Origin: Lamellibrachia satsuma
Lineage: Eukaryota > Annelida > Polychaeta > Sabellida > Siboglinidae
Assembly (NCBI GenBank): GCA_033239005.1
Contig: BSQZ01000038.1
Coordinates: 6,114,001 to 6,178,000 of the forward strand
Length of the DNA: 64,000 nucleotides
Reading direction: 5' to 3'
Both the position numbers and the translations under genes were made by a program. Positions 58,401 to 64,000 of the stretch are shown here, piece after piece (position 1 is the first letter of the stretch; the number at the start of each line of letters is the position of its first letter). The notes under the pieces are model-generated. The model did no database searches. It was not told the DNA's origin and saw nothing but the letters and a program-made list of their open reading frames with translations.

Positions 58401-59706
58401 TAAATATTTTTCCCCACCTTTTCTTTCAAGGGTGTTCGGGGCTTAAGGGAATCCCAGGCTCCAACGCAGTGAATACAGACAGTTTTTTCAAACAATGTGC
58501 AGTAGTGGGGTGCATACAATGTGCAGTAGTGGGGTGCATGCAATGTGCAGTAGTGGGGTGCATACAATGTGCAGTAGTGGGGTGCATGCAATGTGCAGTA
58601 GTGGGGTGTATATAATGTGCAGTAGTGGGGTGCATGTAATGTGCAGTAGTGGGGTGCATGCAATGTGCAGTAGTGGGGTGCATGCAATGTGCTGTAGTGG
58701 GGTGTATGTAATGTGCAGTAGTGGGGTGCATGTAATGTGCAGTAGTGGGGTGCATACAGTGTGCAGTAGTGGGGTGCATACAATGTGCAGTAGTGGGGTG
58801 CATGCAATGTGCAGTAGTGGGGTGTATATAATGTGCAGTAGTGGGGTGCATGTAATGTGCAGTAGTGGGGTGCATGCAATGTGCAGTAGTGGGGTGCATG
58901 CAATGTGCTGTAGTGGGGTGTACGTAATGTGCAGTAGTGGGGTGCATGCAATGTGCAGAAGTGGGGCGCATGCAATGTGCAGTACTCTGGGACACAGTGG
59001 AATAGAGGTTAGAATGTCAGACTTTCACCCAGTTTCAAATCCTCTTGCTGCCATTTTTAAGCTTTGGCAATTTTGTTCACCCCTCATTGCCTTAGTTCAC
59101 TCTTTGCCTTAGTTCATTGCCTTAGTTCACTCATTGCCTTAGTTCACTCATTGCCTTAGTTCATTGCCTTAGTTCAATCATTGCCTTAGTTCACTCATTG
59201 CCTTAGTTCACTCATTGCCTTAGTTCATTGCCTTAGTTCACTCATTGCCTTAGTTCATTGCCTTAGTTCACTCATTGCCTTAGTTCATTGCCTTAGTTCA
59301 CTCATTGCCTTAGTTCACTCAGTTGGATTAACGAGTACCTGGCTATACATAGTGGTGGATACGTGAACGAATAGTCTTCGTGCAGTAATTGCAGCATAGC
59401 TGAATGCTTCCCAGAGAAGTCGAAGAAGGCGTTGGAATGAACAGGTCTGTGAAGTGTAAAGTGTTTTCCCCAGTAAATAACTCATCGACTTGTTTATTGA
59501 TCGTTGTAGCTTAAATACAATCCTGAGCTACCTGCCGAAACAGAGACGTACTGGGTTGTTCTCTGCGACACAAACTAAGGAAGTGGAGGACCTGATTCGG
59601 GCTGGGCTACGCAACCCTGTCCGCATCACAGTGAAGGAGAAGATTGGAAACAGGGAGAGCACGCTCCAACGAACGCCGCAGATGTTAGAGAACTTTTACA
59701 TGGTTG
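40345..59706 (+). CDS. DDX55: ATP-dependent RNA helicase DDX55 (5' part, six exons, continues past the window)
   Basis: Gene span. Exons 40345-40440, 49027-49164, 50443-50597, 52370-52463, 57920-57975 and 59510 to about 59702. Phases agree throughout. Residues 1-244 hold the RecA1 domain of a DEAD-box helicase: Q motif (GFKRMTPVQ, Gln32), motif I (AITGSGKT, Lys55), Ia (PTREL, 86-90), Ib (TPGR, 137-140), II (DEAD, 167-170) and III (SAT, 198-200). Exon 2 ([20 protein letters not shown]) and [18 protein letters not shown] are typical of DDX55/Spb4 rather than other DEAD-box families. Spb4 acts in the nucleolus on 60S pre-ribosomes. The RecA2 domain (motifs IV-VI) must lie beyond 64,000, since I find no further exon after exon 6. 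The start is ATG at 40345; an in-frame ATG at 40303 would add 14 residues. Confidence 0.94.
40811..40924 (+). CDS. Hypothetical 37-codon open frame with strong start context
   Basis: CAAAATGGCGACAACTGAAG is a good translation start context. The frame reads [20 protein letters not shown] then [11 protein letters not shown] and stops. No family recognised. It lies in DDX55 intron 1 and could be a first exon of an unknown transcript or chance. Confidence 0.15.
   Translation: MATTEAATNQNGDEWMSPYPPFRQVIRKSLCHIHYTI
41749..41835 (-). CDS. Duplicate of GGNBP2 coding exon 1 inside DDX55 intron 1
   Basis: The segment 41727-41891 repeats 30977-31141 with three mismatches in 165 bases that I can count. 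It carries the same ATG, the same 29 codons ending DDNLT without a change, and the same GTGGGT donor with about 20 bases of intron. Because intron sequence is included, it is not a spliced retrocopy. It could serve as an alternative first exon, in which case GGNBP2 transcription would start inside DDX55 and overlap DDX55 exon 1 in antisense. Equally, it may be a silent duplicate, or the ancestral copy. Confidence 0.8.
41892..42655. other. Non-coding part of DDX55 intron 1
   Basis: AT-rich. A loosely repeated ~170-bp segment (AATAAGTATTACTATTGCAT at 42009 and AATAAGTATTAGTATTATAC at 42221, both followed by GTAGACATATATTA) suggests a diverged duplication or the 5' region of the following LINE. 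Confidence 0.45.
42661..46940 (+). mobile_element. CR1-like LINE, copy 2 (longer, broken by small deletions)
   Basis: ORF1 region: Cys-rich N-terminus (42661-42936, [16 protein letters not shown] to FECRGC), a G-rich repeated linker (42950-43340), then an esterase-like domain (about 43410-43951) with [18 protein letters not shown] and DGLHLSGKG, the SGNH-hydrolase blocks found in CR1 ORF1. ORF2 region: endonuclease (43954-44433), reverse transcriptase (44462-46020) and C-terminal part (46100-46828). Frame is lost near 44433, 45705, 45835 and 46022, mostly by single missing bases relative to copy 1; the polymerase FADD region is hit in this copy. The 3' end has the same TCTTGTTAAA repeats (46908-46937). 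Confidence 0.9.
42950..43340. repeat. G-rich ~75-bp repeat within LINE ORF1
   Basis: About three to four units of GGAGACAGGAGGGAAGGAGA AGGGAGTGGGGGAGACGGGA and GGAAGACAACCGG. Strong purine bias on one strand, so this part may form unusual DNA or RNA structure. Confidence 0.85.
47061..47241. mobile_element. Small MITE-like inverted-repeat element
   Basis: ACACATGTGACATGGTCAGA and CATTACTCTTACTTCCA on the left (47061-47097) are matched by the reverse complement on the right (about 47203-47241: TGGAAGTAAGAGTAATGTTT, GACCACGTGACATGTGT). The interior has a second small stem, CTATGCCT...AGGCATAG (47133-47162). No coding capacity. Confidence 0.7.
47242..47640. other. DDX55 intron 1, no clear feature
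   Basis: A GTGATTTCGGCCC motif near 47293 resembles the terminal repeats of the MULE-like element at 31.7-35.7 kb, but only as a single short match. Confidence 0.4.
47645..48395. repeat. 39-bp minisatellite, about 19 copies (DDX55 intron 1)
   Basis: Unit ATTGAGTATGTGAGACTGGG GAGGTTGTGCTCACTGCTC. Variants GATTGTGGAGG and a shorter CTCCTGCTC form occur in ordered blocks, hinting at segmental duplication within the array. Unrelated in sequence to the SINE-derived 39-bp repeat. Confidence 0.95.
48510..48680. repeat. 17/34-bp minisatellite (DDX55 intron 1)
   Basis: CACCTGGATTAGGACAG and CACCTGGATTAGGTGAG alternate, giving a 34-bp dimeric unit about five times. Confidence 0.95.
49027..49164 (+). 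CDS. DDX55: DDX55 exon 2 (motif I)
   Basis: 46 codons between acceptor CACTTGCAG and donor GTGAGT. Contains the Walker A motif TGSGKT. Reads [20 protein letters not shown] and [20 protein letters not shown]. Confidence 0.95.
49165..49464. other. Start of DDX55 intron 2, no feature seen
   Basis: Ordinary AT-rich intron sequence up to the 34-bp array. Confidence 0.5.
49465..50070. repeat. 34-bp minisatellite, about 18 nearly identical copies (DDX55 intron 2)
   Basis: Unit TTATTGTATGCTATTTATAG CAAGAACATACTAG. I see no differences between internal units. Each unit holds the small palindrome GCTATTTATAGC. Confidence 0.97.
50443..50597 (+). CDS. DDX55: DDX55 exon 3 (motif Ia)
   Basis: 51 codons plus two bases. 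Acceptor GTACTTCAG, donor GTATGT. Begins [20 protein letters not shown] and ends [11 protein letters not shown]. Vertebrate DDX55 has [20 protein letters not shown] here. Confidence 0.94.
50598..50905. other. Start of DDX55 intron 3, no feature seen
   Basis: Ordinary intronic sequence; GTGAACAGCCTT is duplicated once near 50743-50770. Confidence 0.5.
50908..52268. repeat. 26-bp minisatellite with 78-bp higher-order structure (DDX55 intron 3)
   Basis: About 52 units of CTAGCATGTTGTAGTGGATA CTAGAG. In the first half two such units alternate with one variant (CTGACATGTCGTAG), giving a 78-bp trimer. In the second half another trimer with CTACCATGTCGTAGGCG takes over. Confidence 0.95.
52370..52463 (+). 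CDS. DDX55: DDX55 exon 4 (motif Ib)
   Basis: Split glycine codon, then [20 protein letters not shown] and [11 protein letters not shown]. Acceptor ACATTGCAG, donor GTGGGT. Phase 0 at the 3' end. Confidence 0.93.
52464..53140. other. Start of DDX55 intron 4, no feature seen
   Basis: AT-rich intron sequence without repeats or coding evidence. Confidence 0.5.
53145..53910. repeat. 57-bp minisatellite, about 13 copies (DDX55 intron 4)
   Basis: Unit GAGTCTAGTTCTTCTGCTCA CCAGTTGGTCTGGCAATCAA CCGTCCCATACGTGGCT. 57 is divisible by three, so plus-strand frames are open across it. I treat these as translated repeat. Confidence 0.96.
54020..57810. repeat. 51-bp minisatellite, about 74 copies, 3.8 kb (DDX55 intron 4)
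   Basis: Unit GTGTGGTCAGTGATTGCAGC GCTCCACCGCCACTGACTCT CTCCTTTGTTT, with recurrent two-state sites (CCACCG/CCACTG, CAGCG/CAACG, GCTCC/GTTCC, CCACTG/CCGCTG). Long frames are open on both strands because 51 is a multiple of three and the unit has no stop in several frames. Units with lost bases cluster at 56290-56810. It is inside an intron between motifs Ib and II of DDX55. Confidence 0.97.
57920..57975 (+). CDS. DDX55: DDX55 exon 5 (DEAD box)
   Basis: A 56-bp exon, [18 protein letters not shown] plus two bases. Acceptor GTTGCTAG, donor GTAGAC. It contains motif II (DEAD). It follows a 5.4 kb intron that is mostly tandem repeat. Confidence 0.94.
57976..58489. other. Start of DDX55 intron 5
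   Basis: A near inverted pair, ACACTAGTGGTGTCATTTGG / AGATGGCGACACTT...CACTAGTC (58211-58310), may be a small decayed MITE. Nothing else seen. Confidence 0.35.
58490..58985. repeat. 24-bp minisatellite, about 20 copies (DDX55 intron 5)
   Basis: Unit GTGCAGTAGTGGGGTGCATG CAAT with CATACAAT, TATATAAT and CATGTAAT variants in ordered blocks. Confidence 0.96.
58986..59460 (+). mobile_element. tRNA-derived SINE (copy A) with expanded body
   Basis: Head with box A-like GGAATAGAGGTTAGAATG and box B-like AGTTTCAAATCCT, then AAGCTTTGGCAATTTTGTTC. The body motif TTAGTTCACTCATTGCC is amplified as 17- and 13-bp units (59080-59322). The tail contains AACGAGTACCTGGCTATACA, GTGAACGAATAGTCTTCGTG, CAGTAATTGCAGC and GGAATGAACAGGTCTG, ending about 50 bases before the exon 6 acceptor. 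Confidence 0.82.
59510..59702 (+). CDS. DDX55: DDX55 exon 6 (motif III)
   Basis: Completes a split Ser codon, then [20 protein letters not shown] and [20 protein letters not shown], ending LENFYM. Acceptor CGTTGTAG. The donor is ambiguous: GTTGGT after 59702 (phase 0) or GTACAT after 59706 (phase 1). The next exon is not in the window, so I cannot decide. Confidence 0.92.
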
Positions 59707-60720
59707 GTACATTTTGTGTTAGGTTATTTTTTATTCTGCTGAAACTACCTAAATACAGGTGTAAAGTGTGTGTGTGCATGCGTGTGTGCATGCATGCATG
59801 TGTGGTGTGTGTGTACATGCATTCAATGTGGTGTGCATGTGTAGTGTACATGCATGTGTAGTGTGCATGCATGTGATGTGTGCATGCGTGTTGATGAATG
59901 TGTTGATTACAGAAGTTAAAGAATGGGACTGTGATTGACTGAGATATTAAAGTCTATTATCATTGTTTAATTTTAACTGAATGACTGCTTTACGGGACAT
60001 TGCAAAGCTGCATTTATTAGTATTGATAACATATGAACTGGTTTAAAATAATATCCATACAAAGCATGTTTTAATATTTCACCTCGAAATATTTGCAAAA
60101 ATACTTTGATTTGAGGATAAGCTTAAATATGCTCGTTTTATGACAAATATAGACACCACTTTATTATCTTAAAAGACAAAACATCTTCAAATTTGAAGGT
60201 AGAAATATAATGTTTTCTTTATTTATCGGTCAGTCAAATTTCTGTTTTATATTATTTCTTTGTAAATATACTACAACAGATTAAAACATGAAGTGTAACA
60301 ATGTTAATTTAGATATACTTTAAGAACCACAAATTAAGAGAATTTGGGCATTTTAATTATGTGAAACCCCCGACTAGCTCTGTATCAGTTGACCAATGAA
60401 AATCATTGTACTTTCCCTTGAATTTGTGTTTTTGTTTCTATGCCAACATATAGAATTTGGACTACAACAGTTATTTCTGCTACTAGTGATCTATTGAAAG
60501 GCCAATGATGTGTCGTCCAGGTTACAACCTACTTAGTTTATTGCCTGTTCTTCCTTGTTACTCCCTTCACAGAGCTTCTTCTTTTTACTGAGGCTTCTTC
60601 CTTTTACTGAGGCTTCTTCTTTTTACAGAGGCTTCTTCCTTTTACTGAGGCTTCTTCTTTTTACATAGGCTTCTTCCTTTTACTGAGGCTTCTTCCTTTT
60701 ACTGTGCATCATCATTGTTG
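59707..60720. other. DDX55 intron 6 with TG-rich and 18-bp repeats
   Basis: TGTGTGCATGCATG-type repeats at 59765-59890. An 18-bp repeat (GAGGCTTCTTCTTTTTAC) occurs about eight times at 60570-60705. No coding evidence in between. Confidence 0.6.
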
Positions 60721-60734
60721 TAAAAACAACGAAA

Positions 60735-62545
60735 ATGGTCTAGAAAGAAACACTTGTCAAAAGAAGCTATTAGAAAATAGTGTACAAGTAAACTGTGTCG
60801 AGGGTTTATAGGTGCACCAGAAAGGATGAAGACTACACAGATTACAAGGTTTTTTAATGGCGGAAAACCTAAATATATACTTCAGTTCAGTGTTCACCAG
60901 AGAGGATATTAGTTTATTACCAGTTCCAGATACTAAATTTCAGGAGGCAAAATCAGACTATTTAGGGCAGTTAATTGTAACTCTAGAAATTATAGCAAAG
61001 AAAATAAAGGCAATGAAGGGCAATAAATCACCTGGAGTGGATGGAATTCCTCCAAAACTACTAATGGAAACAGTAGAACAAATTAGTGTACAACTTGCAA
61101 GAGTATTCAACTTGTCATTAAAAGAGGGAGTGGTTCCTGTAGAATGGAAAGAAGCAGACATCATACCATTATTTAAAAAGGGTTCGAGAAATTAGTCAGA
61201 TAATTACAGACCAGTGAGTTTAACATCAGTGATTTCTAGATCATTAGAAAGGTTAATTAAATACCATATTGTGGACCTCCTTGTTAGGCATAAATTATTA
61301 AATCCATCTCAACATGGATTCCTAAAACCGAGGTCATGCTTAACAAATATGTTGTTTTTTGGAAGAAATCACTAAGTGGATAGACAAGGGATATTATATA
61401 CTTAGATTTTCTGAAAGCTTTTCACAAAGTGCCACATGAAAGATTACTACTTAAATTAAAAGCCCATGGTATCGGGGATGGCATAATTGACTGGATAGAA
61501 CAATGGCTGACTGACAGAAGACAGCGTGTTGTAGTAGATGGAGAAGTTTCAAACTGGAAATCAGTTTTGAGTGGGGTACCACAAGGATCAGTATTAGGAC
61601 CTTTATTATTCTTAATATATATCAATGACTTGGACGATAATATAACAAGCAACGTATTGAAATTTGCAGATGACACAAAAGTGTTTAGAAAGGTGGTGAT
61701 AAACAACATTTACAAAACGATTTAGACAAATTAGTGAAATGGTCTGAAAAATGGCAGATGTTGTTCAATTTTGGGAAATGTAAATGCCCACATACAGGAC
61801 ATGGGCACTTGGATAAAAACTAAAAAATGGGAGATACTGTTCTGGGTACTGCTGTAAAAGAAAAGGACTTAGGAGTTAAATAAGCGCTGATATGAAAGTT
61901 TCAGAGCAGTGTGGTATTGCAGCTTCAAAGGGCAATCAAATTCTTCGGTTGATTAGTAGAAATATAACATAAAAGGATAAAAAGCTAATTATACCTCTGT
62001 AAAATGCAACAGTTAAGCCTCATTTAGAATACTGTGTACAAGCGTGGAGACCATATCGTAAGAAGGATATAGATACGCTTGAACGCATACAAAGAAGAGC
62101 AACTAAAATGATTCCAGAACTTAGAGACCTTAGTTATGAAGAACGACTGAAAGAATGTGGTTTAATAACTCTAGAGACAAGGAGGTTAAGAGGAGATCAG
62201 ATTGAAGTTCTTAAGATATTGAATGGGTATGAAAATATTGATAGAAATATGTTTTTCTCACTCAAGAAGGATTACAGAACTAGAGGACATGAGGTAAAAT
62301 TAGTAAATGATCAGTGTAGATTAGATATCAGGAAGTACTCGTTCTCACAGAGGACAATAAATGAATGGAACAAATTGTCTACGGATTGTGTAACTGCTAG
62401 CAGCGTGAATATGTTTAAAAACAAGATTGACAAATATCTCAGGAGGGCAGATTACACACATAGATTAAAAATGTTGGAATCTCGATAAGCCAAGCTTGTC
62501 CACTTGCCATCTGGGCCTTTGCCTTGGATGGCAATCTTGTTAAAT
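60735..62545 (+). mobile_element. CR1-like LINE, copy 3 (old, fragmented)
   Basis: Same family as copies 1 and 2 but more diverged. It begins within the reverse transcriptase region (AAGAAACACTTGTCAAAAGA), lacks about 190 bp found in copy 1 before TTTTTAATGGCGGAA, and carries several stops and frameshifts. Recognisable parts: [12 protein letters not shown] (61030), [14 protein letters not shown] and FADDTKVF (61570-61690), and [18 protein letters not shown] (62108). It ends with one TCTTGTTAAA unit near 62534. Confidence 0.88.
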
Positions 62546-63217
62546 CGTGCGAAGGGATATTTCACACAATTGCTAGTTCAAGTCCTGTTGCACCGTCAAA
62601 GCTTTCTTTTCTTTTCGACACAAGTTTACAAATGTGTTGTGTATTAAAGCTCTATAATCAACATGTTTAGCACATCACGAATCCGATTCTTTGATGTCCA
62701 GATATGTAATATGTGAATAGTTTAAGTAATATCCACAGTTGGGTTAATTATTAGGTGCGTACTTTTGTTGTAATCATTGGAACCATCTACTTTGGGCGTT
62801 AGATCGGGTAATGTGCCATACTCGATAGTGGGCCGACATTTACGTTGTTTATGATTGTATTATCATGATAATATCTATTTATATTTTTAGTAATGTATCT
62901 TTAGTTTGTTTATATCATTCACTGATTTTCATTTGTTTACAGGTAATTTACATCACATTTTCAGCTTGTATATATCACACTTGTAAATCTTAAGTGCATG
63001 TTCTTATTGTCTAGTCACTTGTATCACAACAGAAAGTTTAATAAAATATTATTTATTTTTCATCTGAATTTACATTATTTATTTCACCAATTACATGCAT
63101 ATATCAGGCCCATCCTCTGGGCTTTGAAAAGGGGGGTTTGGGCTTACAGAATCAGTCAGGGATGATTTCTGACAAATGTTACAATTAAGAGAAAATCTCT
63201 CTAAAGGGGAACCTGCC

Positions 63218-63288
<71 letters not shown>

Positions 63289-63385
63289 ACCTTTCATCTG
63301 TGAGAATATGCACTTAACATGAAGACAGCTGTTACTATAAAATCCAGATGTTAACTGTGTGCAAACAACTGTTTTGATGTGAATG
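62546..63385. other. DDX55 intron 6, AT-rich, with a long (TA)n tract
   Basis: (TA)n at about 63219-63287. No exon of the second helicase domain was found here. Confidence 0.55.
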
Positions 63386-63387
63386 GC

Positions 63388-63470
63388 ATTAGTATCACCA
63401 TTAGTATCACCATTAGTATCACCAGTAGTATCACCAGTAGTATCACCAGTAGTATCACCATTAGTATCAC
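63388..63470. repeat. 12-bp minisatellite
   Basis: ATTAGTATCACC / AGTAGTATCACC, seven units, leading into the 33-bp array, whose units end in the same GTAGTATCACC. Confidence 0.93.
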
Positions 63471-63730
63471 CACGCTACGCACACAGGTATGTGGTAGTAT
63501 CACCACGCTACACACACAGGTATGTGGTAGTATCACCACGCTACGCACACAGGTATGTGGTAGTATCACCACGCTACGCACACAGGTATGTGGTAGTATC
63601 ACAACGCTGCGCACACAGGTATGTGGTAGTATCACCACGCTACGCACACAGGTATGTGGTAGTATCACCACGCTACGCACACAGGTATGTGGTAGTATCA
63701 CCACGCTACGCACACAGGTATGTGGTATTT
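63470..63730. repeat. 33-bp minisatellite, about eight copies
   Basis: Unit ACGCTACGCACACAGGTATG TGGTAGTATCACC. The CAGGTATGT in each unit looks like a splice donor, but no exon is associated with it. Confidence 0.95.
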
Positions 63731-64000
63731 ACGATTGTTGTGTAGACGGTCAGACTTTACAAGGTGTATGCGATTGTTGTGTAGACGGTCAGACTTTACA
63801 AGGTGTATGCGATTGTTGTGTAGACGGTCAGACTTTACAAGGTGTATGCGATTGTTGTGTAGACGGTCAGACTTTACAAGGTGTATGCGATTGTTGTGTA
63901 GACGGTCAGACTTTACAAGGTGTATGCGATTGTTGTGTAGACGGTCAGACTTTACAAGGGGTATGCGATTGTTGTGTAGACGGTCAGACTTTAGAAGGTG
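63731..64000. repeat. 39-bp minisatellite, about seven copies, runs off the window
   Basis: Unit GATTGTTGTGTAGACGGTCA GACTTTACAAGGTGTATGC. Third unrelated 39-bp family in this window. Confidence 0.95.

Noticed and set aside
58376..59112. Frames of about 200 codons with CSSGVHAM or HAPHYCTL repeats
   Set aside because: Translated 24-bp minisatellite in DDX55 intron 5.
63731..64000. Possible 18-nt repeated microexon (GTGTAG, ACGGTCAGACTTTACAAG, GTGTATGC)
   Set aside because: The splice-like flanks are weak and the peptide does not match the expected DDX55 continuation after LENFYMV. More likely chance within a minisatellite.

Overview
This window is eukaryotic, almost certainly from an invertebrate animal. 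It carries two conserved animal genes split into many exons with GT/AG introns, CR1-like LINEs, tRNA-derived SINEs, DNA-transposon remnants and a very large load of minisatellites. Adding my own array boundaries, tandem repeats cover roughly 30% of the sequence. A lophotrochozoan such as a mollusc or annelid is plausible, but nothing here settles the phylum.

Gene 1, minus strand (about 31.1 kb down to 5.3 kb), is GGNBP2 (gametogenetin-binding protein 2). I placed twelve coding exons whose splice phases all agree. They give a complete protein of 621 residues. Its introns are packed with minisatellites of 23, 26, 27, 32, 39, 47, 48, 49, 51, 61 and 74 bp, and intron 1 holds a CR1-like LINE in antisense.

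Gene 2, plus strand (40.3 kb to beyond the window), is DDX55, the animal homologue of yeast Spb4, a nucleolar DEAD-box helicase of 60S ribosome biogenesis. Six exons are visible (residues 1 to about 244, helicase motifs Q to III). The C-terminal half lies outside the window. Its introns hold a longer broken CR1-like LINE, a degenerate LINE fragment, a SINE and arrays of 12, 17, 24, 26, 33, 34, 39, 51 and 57 bp, including a 3.8 kb array of 51-bp units.

The genes are arranged head to head. The roughly 9 kb between them holds a MULE-like DNA transposon with terminal inverted repeats, a remnant resembling the N-terminal part of KRBA2-like integrases, and a ~184-bp satellite. A 165-bp segment carrying the whole first coding exon of GGNBP2 and its splice donor is present a second time inside DDX55 intron 1, almost unchanged.

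The most unusual observations are these. (1) At GGNBP2 intron 7 both splice sites have been amplified: a 51-bp array multiplies the end of exon 7 with its donor seven times in the same reading frame, and a 74-bp array multiplies the acceptor and start of exon 8 nine times. (2) First coding exon of GGNBP2 is duplicated inside DDX55. (3) Three SINE copies each carry a tandem array grown from a different part of the SINE body or tail. (4) A hairpin-forming 49-bp minisatellite sits at two loci behind the same non-repeat flank, as if carried by a mobile element. All function statements rest on recognition of protein families by eye, and no searches were run.
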